Shown here piece after piece: positions 51,573 to 61,408 of a DNA stretch of 64,000 bases. Below the pieces are notes generated by a model. The model saw nothing but the letters and a program-made list of their open reading frames with translations. It was not told the origin of the DNA and searched no databases. Positions within the stretch are counted from its first letter, which is position 1. Every line of letters begins with the position of its first letter. A program made the position numbers and the translations under genes. The DNA comes from Janthinobacterium sp. 1_2014MBL_MicDiv (GTDB taxonomy: Bacteria > Pseudomonadota > Gammaproteobacteria > Burkholderiales > Burkholderiaceae_D): positions 4,340,001-4,404,000 of the forward strand of contig NZ_CP011319.1 in assembly GCF_001865675.1 (NCBI RefSeq). Direction: 5' to 3'.

Positions 51573-52973
51573 ATGGCAATCAACATCATTCTGAACCTGC
51601 TCGTTGCACTGATCGTCTTCGCTTTCATGTTCCGCCAGCAAAGCCGCCACGCGACCTTTACCGTGCGCGTCTTCACGGGCCTGGGCCTGGGCGTGCTGCT
51701 GGGCGCGGCCGCGCAAGCCATCTATGGCGCCGGCTCGCCCATCATCGCCGGCACCAATGAATACATCGATATCGTCGGCAGCGGCTATGTGAAACTGCTG
51801 CAGATGATCATCATGCCGCTGATCATGGTCTCCATCATTTCCGCCATCCTGAAACTCAAGGATGCGAGTTCGCTGGGCAAGATCAGCGCGCTGACCATCG
51901 GCACCCTGCTCATCACCACCACTATCGCCGCCGCGCTGGGCATTCTGATGGCCAAGCTGTTCGGCCTGACTGCCGTCGGCCTGACGTCGAGCGCCGCCGA
52001 AGTGGCGCGCGGCGTACAGCTGCAAGGTTCGCTGGAAACGGCGAAGGCGCTGTCGCTGCCGAAACTGCTGGTCAGCTTCGTGCCGACCAACCCCTTCCTC
52101 GACATGACGGGCGCGCGCAAGACTTCCACTATTGCCGTGGTCGTGTTCTCCATCTTCATCGGCATCTCGGCCACCGGCATCGCCGCGAGGAAGCCGGAAA
52201 TCTTCGCCTCGTTCGAAAGCTTCATGAAAGTGGCGCACGCCATCGTCATGCGCATGGTCACCCTGGTGCTGCGCCTGACGCCATACGGCGTATTCGCGCT
52301 GATGTTCGAAGTGGTGGCCTCGTCGAGCTACACGGACATCTTGAAACTGATCAACTTCGTCGTCGCCTCGTACAGCGCGCTGATCTTGATGTTCCTCGTG
52401 CACCTGGCCATCATCGCCGGCACGGGCCTGAACCCGCTGCGCTTCCTGAAGAAAGTCTTCCCCGTGCTGGCCTTCGCCTTCACCTCGCGCACCAGCGCCG
52501 GCTCGATCCCGATGAGCGTGCAGACGCAGACCCAGCGCCTGGGCACGCCGGAAGGCATCGCCAACTTCGCCGCCTCGTTCGGCTCGACCATCGGCCAGAA
52601 CGGCTGCGCCGGCATCTATCCTGCCATGCTGGCCGTGATGATCGCGCCCACCGTCGGCGTCGATCCATTTACGATCAGCTTCCTGCTGCCATTGCTGGCC
52701 ATCATCACCATCGGTTCCGTCGGCGTGGCCGGCGTGGGCGGCGGCGCCACGTTTGCCGCCCTGATCGTGCTGTCGGCGATGGACTTGCCCGTCGCCCTGG
52801 CCGGCTTGCTGATCTCCGTCGAACCGCTGATCGACATGGGCCGCACGGCCCTGAACGTGAGCGGCTCCATCACGGCCGGCACCGTCACCAGCCGCGTCAT
52901 GGGCCAGACCGACCTGGCCGTCTACAACAGCGACGACGCGCCCGACCTGGACGAAGCGGAACACGCCGCCTAA
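51573..52973 (+). CDS. tcyP: L-cystine:cation symporter (TcyP/YdjN type)
   Basis: A 466-residue DAACS-family transporter from ATG 51573. It aligns by eye over its whole length with enterobacterial YdjN: GYVKLLQMIIMPLIMVSIISAI, GKISALTIGTLLITTTIAAALG, FAFTSRTSAGSIPMSVQTQTQRLG, NFAASFGSTIGQNGCAGIYPAMLAVMIAPTVG and GVAGVGGGATFAALIVLSAMDLPVALAGLLISVEPLIDMGRTALNVSGS. It imports cystine driven by a cation gradient, supplying sulfur. No cys regulator is adjacent. The following phosphatase gene begins 80 bp later. Confidence 0.94.
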   Translation: MAINIILNLLVALIVFAFMFRQQSRHATFTVRVFTGLGLGVLLGAAAQAIYGAGSPIIAGTNEYIDIVGSGYVKLLQMIIMPLIMVSIISAILKLKDASSLGKISALTIGTLLITTTIAAALGILMAKLFGLTAVGLTSSAAEVARGVQLQGSLETAKALSLPKLLVSFVPTNPFLDMTGARKTSTIAVVVFSIFIGISATGIAARKPEIFASFESFMKVAHAIVMRMVTLVLRLTPYGVFALMFEVVASSSYTDILKLINFVVASYSALILMFLVHLAIIAGTGLNPLRFLKKVFPVLAFAFTSRTSAGSIPMSVQTQTQRLGTPEGIANFAASFGSTIGQNGCAGIYPAMLAVMIAPTVGVDPFTISFLLPLLAIITIGSVGVAGVGGGATFAALIVLSAMDLPVALAGLLISVEPLIDMGRTALNVSGSITAGTVTSRVMGQTDLAVYNSDDAPDLDEAEHAA

Positions 52974-53053
52974 GCACCACTCCAGCGGCGCGCCGCGCCT
53001 TGCCGCTTTCCTCTATATTTATTCACAACAAGTACAGAGGAAGGCGCCAGGCG

Positions 53054-53818
53054 ATGGAACAAAAGTGGCCGCAGCAACTGTGGATCGTGCGTCACGGCCA
53101 AAGTGCCGGCAACGTGGCGCGCGATGCCGCCGAAGCGGAAAAACAGCTGTTGATCGCCATCGCCGAACGCGATGTCGACGTCCCCCTCTCCGACCTGGGC
53201 GCGCGCCAGGCGCAAGCGCTCGGCGACTGGTTTGCCGCCCTCCCCCCTGAGCAACAACCGACCGTCGTGCTGTATTCGCCATACGTGCGCGCCCATCAGA
53301 CGGCGCAAGCCGTGCTGGCGCGGCTGGACGCGGACAGCCTGAGTTCCGTGGTGGCCGACGAGCGCCTGCGCGAAAAGGAATTCGGCATCCTCGACCGCCT
53401 GACCGCGCGCGGCATCGCCAGCAAGTATCCGGAACTGCACGAACAGCGCCAGCACGTGGGCAAGTTCTACTTCCGGCCACCGGGCGGCGAAAGCTGGTGC
53501 GACGTCATCCTGCGCCTGCGCAGCGTGCTCGACACCATCACGCGCGAATACCGGGGCGAACGGGTGCTGGTCGTCGGCCACCAGGTGATCGTCAATTGCT
53601 TCCGCTACCTGCTGGAACGCTGCGACGAGCAAGCCATTCTGGCCATCGACAAGGCCGCCGACGTGCCCAACTGCGGCATCACCTCGTACGCATTCAATCC
53701 CGCCCTCGGCAAGCAGGGCAAGCTGCAACTGGACCTGTGCAACTTCGTCGCGCCGCTGGAAGCGGCCGGCACGCCCGTCACAGCCCAGCCAGACATGCCG
53801 GCCGCGCCCAAATCCTGA
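53054..53818 (+). CDS. Histidine phosphatase family protein
   Basis: A 254-residue protein from ATG 53054 with SD AGGAAGG. Phosphoglycerate-mutase-type fold: catalytic RHGQSAGN near residue 12, the YSPYVRAHQTAQAVL segment, DERLREKEFGILD, and the second catalytic His in VLVVGHQVIVNCFRYLL. The role within the branch (phosphatase versus mutase) cannot be told. The 45-residue C-terminal region is extra and Pro/Ala rich. Confidence 0.85.
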   Translation: MEQKWPQQLWIVRHGQSAGNVARDAAEAEKQLLIAIAERDVDVPLSDLGARQAQALGDWFAALPPEQQPTVVLYSPYVRAHQTAQAVLARLDADSLSSVVADERLREKEFGILDRLTARGIASKYPELHEQRQHVGKFYFRPPGGESWCDVILRLRSVLDTITREYRGERVLVVGHQVIVNCFRYLLERCDEQAILAIDKAADVPNCGITSYAFNPALGKQGKLQLDLCNFVAPLEAAGTPVTAQPDMPAAPKS

Positions 53819-53963
53819 GCCGCGCCAAGAAGTCACACGAAAATCACACAGAAACAACAGCCATAAGCATATCCATAAAGAATCGTTCGCCATGGCAACG
53901 GCCTGCCGTAAGCTCAATCAAAAGTTTTCATAAATACATTGACCGAGCCCAAAGGACACCGCC

Positions 53964-56486
53964 TTGCACCCGCGCCATTCACACCTATCGCCCTCCCTTC
54001 CCGCCACGTCGCTGCGCGCCATCGTGCTGGCCTGCGCCATGCTGGGCGCCGCACCCGCCTGGGCCGATGCCGAAACCGCTAACACAGCCGGCGATGCCGC
54101 AACGCAAGCGGGCGCCAGCATCGACCAGGTCACCGTCGTCGGTTCGCGCGCGCGCAACCGTACCGTCTTCGACAGCAGCGTGCCCATCGACCGCTTCGGC
54201 GCGCGCGAAGTCAGCAATGCGCTGGCCACGGGCGACGTGGGCGCGGCCCTGCAGGCATTGTCGCCCTCGATCAACTTCCCCCGCATCGAATCGAGCGGCG
54301 CATCCGACTCCGTGCGCGGCATCCAGTTGCGCGGACTGGCGCCCGACCAGGTGCTGGTGCTGATCAATGGCAAGCGCCGCCACACGAGCGCCGTGCTCGA
54401 CACGGAAAGCAGCTTTGCCGGCACGGTGCCGGTCGACATCAACGCCATTCCGCCGGGCGCCATCGACCATATCGAAATCCTGCGCGATGGCGCCGGCGCC
54501 CAGTACGGCAGCGACGCCGTCGCGGGCGTGATCAACATCGTGCTGAAAAAAGCCCGCACGGGCGGCTCGGCGGCCGTCAGCTATGGCGCCAACCACACGC
54601 ATTTCGACCCGACCGATCAAACCCTGACGGATGGCCAGACCGTCATCGTCAACGCCGACTATGGCGTACCGCTGGGCGAAGCCGGCTATTTCCGTTTCGG
54701 CGCAGAAACGCGGCGCCGTTCGCCCACGGAGCGGGCCGGCCCCAGCGACGCGGGCTGGACCTCGTACAACGCCACGCCAGCCGACCTGGCCCTCGACGGC
54801 AAGGTGCTGTTCAAGTCCGGCGACTCGCGCCAGCGCAATCACTACCTGTTCTACAACGCGCAGCTCACCCTCGCTAGCGGCCTGGACTTGTACTCGTTTG
54901 CCACTTTGAACGAGCGCAAGTCCGACGGCAGCGCCTACTTCCGCTATCCGGGAGATCCGTCGAACGTACTCGCCCTGTATCCGAACGGCTACCGTCCCGT
55001 CACGAATGGCGACAAGCGCGACCTCGGCGTCGTGGCCGGCGTGCGCGGCACGGCAGCGGACTGGAACTGGGACGCCAGCGTCCGTCACGGCAGCGACCGC
55101 TTTGACTACGGCGTGAAGCAGTCCGTCAACGCCTCGCTGGGCGCGACCAGCCCCACGCGTTTCCACCTGGCCGGCTTCGGCTTCCGCCAGGATGCCCTGA
55201 ACCTGGACGCCACGCGCAGCCTCGACATCGGCCTGCCCGCGGCCCTGAACGTGGCCGTGGGCGCGGAATGGATGCGCGAAAGCTACCAGAGCTCCGCCGG
55301 CGACGCCGCATCATATGCGGCCGGCACCGTCACGGATGCGCAGGCTATTGCACCACCGGGAGCCCAGGCTGGCCCCGGCCTGCGTCCGTCGGACACCTAC
55401 GACGGCAGCCGCCACATCCGCTCCGTGTACGCGGACGTGGAAAGCGACCTCACGCCGCGCCTGCTGGTGGGCGCCGCCGCCCGCTATTCGCGCTACAGCG
55501 ATTTCGGCAGCGCCAGCACGGGCAAGCTGTCGAGCCGCTACAAGGTGACGGACGCCTTCCTCGTGCGCGGCTCGCTGTCGAACAGCTTCCGCGCGCCGAC
55601 CCTCGTGCAGACGGGCTTCCGCTTCGCCACCCTGAACTTCAACGCCGATGGCACGGCCCTGCAAACATCGGCCCTGCTGCCGGCCAGCGACGCGCTGGCA
55701 CGCAGCTTCGGCGCACAGGCCCTGAAGCCGGAAAAATCGACCAACGTATCGCTGGGCCTGGCCTGGAAACCGGCCAGCGCCACCAGCCTGACGGTGGACG
55801 CCTACGTGATCCGCATCCGCGACCGCATCACGCGCTCGAGCGACTTGCAAAGCGACGCCGTCACCGCCTACCTCGCTGGCGTGGGGCGTAGCGACATCCA
55901 GTCCGTCGCCTACCTGGCCAACCTGCTCGACACGCGCACCAAGGGCCTGGACGTGGTGCTGAACCACGACCTCGCCTACGCCAGCGGCAAGCTGAACCTC
56001 AACGCGGCGCTGAACCTGAACACGACCACGCTCGACAAGGTCCGCTTGAGCTCCGACGCCTTGAACGCCATCGATCCCAGCTTGACCCTGTTGACGCAAA
56101 CGAGTTTGTTCCGCATCAAACATGCGTCACCCAAGAGCAAATTGATACTGGGCGCCGACTGGCAGGCGGCAGGCTGGGGCGTGCAGGCGCGTGCCACGCG
56201 TTTTGGCGAGCTGAAAGATTTTTCATACGACAGCGAGGCCCCCCTGATCGACGGCATACCCGCGCAGCGCTTCGGCGCCGTCTGGTCACTGGACCTGGAA
56301 GGCCAATTGAAACTGAGCAAGCAGCTGACGGTGAGCGTGGGCGGCAACAATATCCTCGACCGCTATCCGCAGCGTGTGCGCCAGACGAATAACGCCACCT
56401 ATGGCGGCGCCCTGCCCTACAATTTCATCAATCCCATCGGCGTCAACGGCGCGTATTTCTACGCCAAGCTGAACTACACCTTCTAA
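53964..56486 (+). CDS. TonB-dependent outer-membrane receptor
   Basis: An 840-residue receptor starting at TTG 53964 with a good SD (AAAGGACACC). Signal peptide about 1-36 (LRAIVLACAMLGAAPAWA). TonB-box-like QVTVVGSRARN, plug domain with ALATGDVGAALQALSPSINFPRIESSGASDSVRGIQLRGLAPDQVLVLINGKRRHTSAVL and AIPPGAIDHIEILRDGAGAQYGSDAVAGVINIVLKKA, then a 22-strand barrel ending in FYAKLNYTF. The substrate is not deducible. Next gene, 16 bp on, is the exported DUF62 enzyme, which suggests the two work on the same substrate. No Fur box that I can support. Confidence 0.93.
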   Translation: MHPRHSHLSPSLPATSLRAIVLACAMLGAAPAWADAETANTAGDAATQAGASIDQVTVVGSRARNRTVFDSSVPIDRFGAREVSNALATGDVGAALQALSPSINFPRIESSGASDSVRGIQLRGLAPDQVLVLINGKRRHTSAVLDTESSFAGTVPVDINAIPPGAIDHIEILRDGAGAQYGSDAVAGVINIVLKKARTGGSAAVSYGANHTHFDPTDQTLTDGQTVIVNADYGVPLGEAGYFRFGAETRRRSPTERAGPSDAGWTSYNATPADLALDGKVLFKSGDSRQRNHYLFYNAQLTLASGLDLYSFATLNERKSDGSAYFRYPGDPSNVLALYPNGYRPVTNGDKRDLGVVAGVRGTAADWNWDASVRHGSDRFDYGVKQSVNASLGATSPTRFHLAGFGFRQDALNLDATRSLDIGLPAALNVAVGAEWMRESYQSSAGDAASYAAGTVTDAQAIAPPGAQAGPGLRPSDTYDGSRHIRSVYADVESDLTPRLLVGAAARYSRYSDFGSASTGKLSSRYKVTDAFLVRGSLSNSFRAPTLVQTGFRFATLNFNADGTALQTSALLPASDALARSFGAQALKPEKSTNVSLGLAWKPASATSLTVDAYVIRIRDRITRSSDLQSDAVTAYLAGVGRSDIQSVAYLANLLDTRTKGLDVVLNHDLAYASGKLNLNAALNLNTTTLDKVRLSSDALNAIDPSLTLLTQTSLFRIKHASPKSKLILGADWQAAGWGVQARATRFGELKDFSYDSEAPLIDGIPAQRFGAVWSLDLEGQLKLSKQLTVSVGGNNILDRYPQRVRQTNNATYGGALPYNFINPIGVNGAYFYAKLNYTF

Positions 56487-56502
56487 CGCACGGAAAGACC
56501 AT

Positions 56503-57423
56503 ATGATCACCAAGAAAATCTCCCGCTTCGTCGCCGGCGCCTGCCTGGGCGCCCTCCTGTTGTCCAGCGCCCAGGCCGCCTCGCCGCTGGTGCTGATGAC
56601 GGACTTCGGCACGGCCGACGGCGCCGTCTCGGCCATGCATGGCGTGGCGTACGGCGTCGCCCCCACGCTGACCGTTTCGGACCTGACGCACCAGATTCCC
56701 GACTACGACATCTGGCTGGGCGCTTATCGCCTGTACCAGACGGCCAATTACTGGCCGCAAGGCACGGTGTTTGTTTCCGTCATCGATCCGGGCGTGGGGA
56801 CGGCACGCAAGTCTGTTGTTTTGAAGACAAAAAATGGCCGCTATTTCGTGGGCCCCGATAACGGCCTGTTCACCCTGATCGCCGAGCGCGACGGCGTGGC
56901 CGAACTGCGCGAGATTGATGAAAAGGTCAACCGCCTGGCCGGTTCCGCCGAGTCGTACACCTTCCATGGCCGCGACGTGTACGCGTATGTGGGCGCGCGC
57001 CTGGCCTCGGGCGCCATCAGCTATGAACAGGTGGGACCACAATTAGCGAGCGAATCCGTGGTGAAGATCGCCTATCAAAAACCTGTACGTGACGGCAATA
57101 CCATCCGCGGCATCGTGCCCGTGCTCGACGTGAAGTATGGCAATGTCTGGACGAATATCCCGAAAACCCTGCTCGATGAATTGCAGGTAAAACTGCACGA
57201 TCCGCTGCAAGTGCGCATCTTGCATAAAGGCAAGCAGGTCGCCAGGGTCACGGCGCCGTTCGAACATACGTTTGGCGGCGTTGCCAAGGGCAAGCCCCTC
57301 GTCTACCTGAACAGCCTGCTCGACGTGGCCGTTGCCATCAGTCAGGGCGACTTTGCCGCCAAACACCATATCGAATCGGGCGTGGACTGGGAAGTGGAAG
57401 TCAGCAAGGCCCCTGCAAAATAA
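56503..57423 (+). CDS. Exported SAM hydroxide adenosyltransferase-family protein (DUF62)
   Basis: A 306-residue protein with a clear signal peptide (KKISRFVAGACLGALLLSSAQAA). The rest follows the DUF62/SAM-hydrolase fold: VLMTDFGTADGAVSAMHGV, SDLTHQIPDYDIWLGAYRLYQTANYWPQGTVFVSVIDPGVGTARK, FVGPDNGLFTLIAERD, YTFHGRDVYAYVGARLASG, then the C-terminal domain. Cytosolic relatives split S-adenosylmethionine to adenosine and methionine (or halogenate it), and the Asp/Gly motifs that hold SAM are present. A periplasmic location is unusual and, with the adjacent TonB receptor, points to scavenging or use of an external nucleoside-type compound. Confidence 0.9.
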   Translation: MITKKISRFVAGACLGALLLSSAQAASPLVLMTDFGTADGAVSAMHGVAYGVAPTLTVSDLTHQIPDYDIWLGAYRLYQTANYWPQGTVFVSVIDPGVGTARKSVVLKTKNGRYFVGPDNGLFTLIAERDGVAELREIDEKVNRLAGSAESYTFHGRDVYAYVGARLASGAISYEQVGPQLASESVVKIAYQKPVRDGNTIRGIVPVLDVKYGNVWTNIPKTLLDELQVKLHDPLQVRILHKGKQVARVTAPFEHTFGGVAKGKPLVYLNSLLDVAVAISQGDFAAKHHIESGVDWEVEVSKAPAK

Positions 57424-57683
57424 ACCGTTCCCTGCGGCCAGGATAGGCTGTCCTGGCCCATCTTGCCGCCCTCCGGCGACAGATGGGTATCGCGCCCTTG
57501 CGCCACATCAAACCTGACCATATCCGCTCCGCCCCAACGCCCCTCATTTGTAACTGCGGTGAACCTGCGCCAGGCTGCCTACTCTAATTTCTGCAAGCGA
57601 TGCCAGCCATGCTCCAGTTGCCAGTCAGGCAGTCTGGCAAGGCATGCGCTTCCACGACAGCCTTCCACCGAAAAGGAACAATC

Positions 57684-58046
57684 ATGACGGCTCCACTCCT
57701 GACTACCAGCAAGCTCGTCCTCGCTAGCGCCATCGTCTGCGCGCTGCTGGGCGGCTGCAACAAGCGCAGCGACACCAGCACGACGACCACCACCACCACG
57801 CCAGCGGCCACGGAGCCGGCAACGGCGCCAGGCACCAGCGGCACCTCGGGCACCACGGGCACGACCGCCCCCGCCACGCCGGACGCCACCATGCCTGCCA
57901 CGCCAGGGGTGGCACCAGGCACCACCACGAATCCGGACGGCACCACGACGCCGCCGCCGAGCGTGCCGCCCGCCAATGGCACCACGCCGGGCACGGGTAC
58001 CGGGACCGGGACCGGCACGACCACGCCGCCACCGCGCAACAGCTAG
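57684..58046 (+). CDS. Thr/Pro/Gly-rich lipoprotein of unknown function
   Basis: A 120-residue putative lipoprotein with SD AAAAGGA. The signal carries the lipobox ALLGGC with lipidated Cys about residue 25. The mature part is low complexity (TSTTTTTTTPAATEPATAPGTSG and similar), ending TGTGTTTPPPRNS. No domain is recognised. It may be a flexible surface or periplasmic tether. The sequence runs close to the convergent RND gene, separated by a terminator. Confidence 0.6.
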   Translation: MTAPLLTTSKLVLASAIVCALLGGCNKRSDTSTTTTTTTPAATEPATAPGTSGTSGTTGTTAPATPDATMPATPGVAPGTTTNPDGTTTPPPSVPPANGTTPGTGTGTGTGTTTPPPRNS

Positions 58047-58112
58047 GCAAGCGGCAAGCGCCAATGGTGAATTTCCGAGCATGATGTCGCGCGCCTGGCC
58101 GCGGCAACAGGC

Positions 58113-58144
58113 AAAAAAAAGGAGCCTTCCGTGGAAGGCTCCTT
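58113..58144 (-). terminator. Rho-independent terminator of the RND efflux operon
   Basis: On the minus strand: AAGGAGCCTTCC, CA, GGAAGGCTCCTT then TTTTTT. It lies 39 bp downstream of the permease stop. Confidence 0.9.
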
Positions 58145-58183
58145 GAAAACCACGGCGCAGCGCAAGCTGGCCTTGGCCCGGTA

Positions 58184-61100
58184 TTACTTTTGCAGGCTGA
58201 CCGATGCCGCTTTCGGCGTGCGGCGTCCCATCGCGAACAGGATGCCCTTTTTCAGCATGCGGTAGACGAAGCGCAGCAGCAGCAAGGTCAGCACGCACTC
58301 GACCAGGGTCAGGATCATGGCCACGGCCACCGGCATGCGCGCGGCGCGGCGGTGGAACTTGGCCACGGCGCCATCGCGGGCGATCTCGATGCTGTCATAG
58401 AAGGTCGGCACCACGAGCAGGGTCAGAATCGTCGACGTGATGGTGCCGCCGATGATGGCGATCGCCAGTGGGCGGTAGAACTCGCCACCTTCGCCCAGGC
58501 CCAGCGCTACGGGGAACATGCCGGCGATCAGCGCGAACGTCGTCATCAGGATGGGACGCAGACGCATGCGGCCCGCATACATCAGCGCGTCTTCACGGCC
58601 ATAGCCCTCTTCCTCGCGCTTGCGCGCCGCGTCCAGCAGCAGGATGGCGTTCTTTGCCACCAGCCCCATCAGCATGATGATGCCGATAAAACTCATCAGG
58701 TTAAGGGTGTTGTTCGTGATCACCAGCGCCACCACCACCCCGATCAAACTCAGCGGCAAGGACATCATGACGGCCACGGGCGCCGTGAACGAACCAAACT
58801 GCATGACGAGGATCAAATACATCAGGCCGATACCCATCACCAGCGCGATCAGCATTTCCGTGAACAGCTCTTGCTGGTCCTGGCCGGCACCGCCCAGCGC
58901 CAGGCCGTAGCCGGGAGGGAAATCGATCGACTTGGCCAGCTTCATGGCGTCGGTCGTCACTTCGCCATTCGAGCGGCCCTGCGCATTGGCCGACACGGTG
59001 ATCGTGCGCTTGCCATCCTTGTGCTCGATACCGGACGGGCCCTTGCCCATGGTAATGGTGGCAATCTGGTCGAGCGGCACCATTTGCGACGTCCCCGTCA
59101 CGCTGATCGGCAGGCGCTCGATATTCTCGGACGCCACGCGGTCGTCGGGATGCAGGCGCACGGCCACGTCGCGCGTTTCGCCCGTCGGATCGACCCAGTC
59201 GCCCACTTCCACGCCGGCAAACGCCACGCGCAGCGATTGCGCCGCATCGTTGACGGAAATGCCCATCGAGTTGGCCAGGCCACGGTTCAGTTCAATCTGC
59301 AGCTCGTTCTTCGGATCCTGCTCCGACAGGCCCACGTCGACGGCACCCGGAATCAGGCGCATCTTGTCCATATAGGCGTTCGTGATTTCCATCAACTTGC
59401 GCGAATCGGGACCCGTGAATTCCACCTGGATCGGTTTTTGCGAACCATTGCTCAGATCGTCCTGCACCACGTATTCGGCACCCACGAGGCGCGACATCTT
59501 CTCGCGCAGCTCGACCGCGATTTCCTTGGCGGAACGCTTGCGGGTATTGCGCTTGCCGATATCGACATACACGCGCCCGCCACCGGCATTGATGGAGCTG
59601 TTGGTATCCTTGGTTTCAGGCAAGGTACGCGCCAGCACGGCCGCCGCTTCCAGTTTCAGGCGCGAATACTCGATGCTGCTCGACGACGGCGTGCGCACAT
59701 TGATCATCAAATTGCCGGAATCGGATGCTGGCAGGAAACTCGTGCCGCCATGCGTGCTATGCAGAACGATGGCGCCGACCAGGCTGCCGAAGGCGATGAT
59801 GGCCATCCAGCGGCGGTGATGCAGGGCCCAGGCGATGACGCGGCCATAGCGGTCGGCCTGGTGGTCGAACCAGTGGTTGAATTTCTCCAGCACGCGGCCG
59901 ATGCCTTTCTTCGGCGCCGCGTGTTCCTCGATCGGGTCGCCCCAGAAGGCCGACAGCATGGGATCGAGCGTAAACGAGATGCCCAGGCTGACCAGCACCG
60001 AGCACGTCACCGTCAAGGCGAACGGACGGAACCATTCGCCAGAGATACCGGGCATGAAGGCCACGGGGATGAAGACGGCGATGATCGAGAAGGTCGTGGC
60101 GGCCACGGCCATGCCGATCTCGGCCGTGCCTTCCAGCGCCGCCGTGCGGCGGTCCTTGCCCATTTGCATGTGGCGCACGATGTTTTCACGCACCACGATG
60201 GCATCGTCGATCAGCACGCCAATGGCCAGCGACAGGCCCAGCAGGGTCATGAAGTTCAGGGTAAAGCCGCACAGCCACACGGCGATGAAGGCGGCAATCA
60301 CGGACGTCGGCAGGCTCAGCGCCGTGATCAGGGTCGAACGCCATGAGTTCAGGAAGGCGTAGACGACGAAAATCGTCAGCACGGCGCCCAGCACCAGCGA
60401 TTCGATCACATTGTTCAAGCTATGCTGGGCGTTTTCGCCGCCGTCGCGCGTCACTTGCAACAAGGTGCCCTTCGGCAAGGTCTTGTTGATTTCCGCCACC
60501 ATGTCGCGGATCTTGTTGGCCACGCTGACGGTGGAGGCGTCGCGCACGCGGGTAATCGATATCCCCACGTTCGGCTTGCCGCTGCGCACGCTCATGCTGT
60601 TGACTTCGGCAAAGCCATCCTGAATGGTGGCCACCTGCGCCAGGCGCACGATTTCCTCGCCGCGGCGCTTGATCACCACTTGCTCGAATTCGGCAGGCGA
60701 TTCGATGCGCCCCACCAGGCGGATGCTTTTCTCGTCCAGCGTGCCGCGCACCTTGCCCACCGGCGCATTGGTGTTCTGGTTGCGCAAGGCCGTGACGACA
60801 TCGCTGACGGAAACATTGTATTCACGCAACTTTTCCGCACGCAACAGCACGGACAGTTCGCGTTTCAGCGAGCCGCCCACATTCACCAGCGCCACGCCAT
60901 CGACGGCGCGGAAGCGGTCCGACAGCACGTCCTCGGCCAGGCGCGAGATTTCCGCATGGCTTTGCGAGCTTGACGACAAGGCCAGCTGCATGATGGGCTC
61001 GGCCGACGGGTCGATGCGCTGCAGGATCGGTTCGCGCATCTCCAGCGGCAGCTTGTAGCGCACGGAGGCGATGGCGTTGCGGATATCGTCGGACGCTTCG

Positions 61101-61405
61101 ATCAGATTGGTCTTGAACGAGAACTTCAAGAACAGGGTGGCCGAACCTTCGTTCGAATCGCTATTGACCTCGGTCACGCCGGAAATGCTTTGCAGCGACT
61201 TTTCCAGGCGGTTCACCACTTCACGCTCGACCGTATCGGGCGATGCGCCAGGGTAAGGAATGCTGACGACGATAAACGGCACTTCGACGTCCGGATTCTG
61301 GTTGACGCGCAGTTTCTTGAGCGCCAGCAAGCCGACGCACATCATCGCCAGGATCAGGACGATGGTGGCGGTAGGCCGCTTGATACTGAAATCGGAAAGG
61401 AACAT
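58184..61405 (-). CDS. RND efflux transporter inner-membrane permease (HAE1 type)
   Basis: A 1073-residue permease of typical size with 12 membrane helices and two large periplasmic loops. N-terminus MFLSDFSIKRPTATIVLILAMMCVGLLALKKLRVNQNPDVEVPFIVVSIPYPGASPDTVEREVVNRLE. TM4 carries the proton-relay pair in SLAIGVLIDDAIVVRENIV. Later LDPMLSAFWGDP and LVLMQFGSFTAPVAVMMSLPLSLIGV segments. It begins 3 bp after the adaptor stop, so the two form one operon. The outer-membrane channel must be encoded elsewhere. Substrates unknown (multidrug type). Confidence 0.95.
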   Translation of the reverse strand: MFLSDFSIKRPTATIVLILAMMCVGLLALKKLRVNQNPDVEVPFIVVSIPYPGASPDTVEREVVNRLEKSLQSISGVTEVNSDSNEGSATLFLKFSFKTNLIEASDDIRNAIASVRYKLPLEMREPILQRIDPSAEPIMQLALSSSSQSHAEISRLAEDVLSDRFRAVDGVALVNVGGSLKRELSVLLRAEKLREYNVSVSDVVTALRNQNTNAPVGKVRGTLDEKSIRLVGRIESPAEFEQVVIKRRGEEIVRLAQVATIQDGFAEVNSMSVRSGKPNVGISITRVRDASTVSVANKIRDMVAEINKTLPKGTLLQVTRDGGENAQHSLNNVIESLVLGAVLTIFVVYAFLNSWRSTLITALSLPTSVIAAFIAVWLCGFTLNFMTLLGLSLAIGVLIDDAIVVRENIVRHMQMGKDRRTAALEGTAEIGMAVAATTFSIIAVFIPVAFMPGISGEWFRPFALTVTCSVLVSLGISFTLDPMLSAFWGDPIEEHAAPKKGIGRVLEKFNHWFDHQADRYGRVIAWALHHRRWMAIIAFGSLVGAIVLHSTHGGTSFLPASDSGNLMINVRTPSSSSIEYSRLKLEAAAVLARTLPETKDTNSSINAGGGRVYVDIGKRNTRKRSAKEIAVELREKMSRLVGAEYVVQDDLSNGSQKPIQVEFTGPDSRKLMEITNAYMDKMRLIPGAVDVGLSEQDPKNELQIELNRGLANSMGISVNDAAQSLRVAFAGVEVGDWVDPTGETRDVAVRLHPDDRVASENIERLPISVTGTSQMVPLDQIATITMGKGPSGIEHKDGKRTITVSANAQGRSNGEVTTDAMKLAKSIDFPPGYGLALGGAGQDQQELFTEMLIALVMGIGLMYLILVMQFGSFTAPVAVMMSLPLSLIGVVVALVITNNTLNLMSFIGIIMLMGLVAKNAILLLDAARKREEEGYGREDALMYAGRMRLRPILMTTFALIAGMFPVALGLGEGGEFYRPLAIAIIGGTITSTILTLLVVPTFYDSIEIARDGAVAKFHRRAARMPVAVAMILTLVECVLTLLLLRFVYRMLKKGILFAMGRRTPKAASVSLQK

Positions 61406-61408
61406 GGC

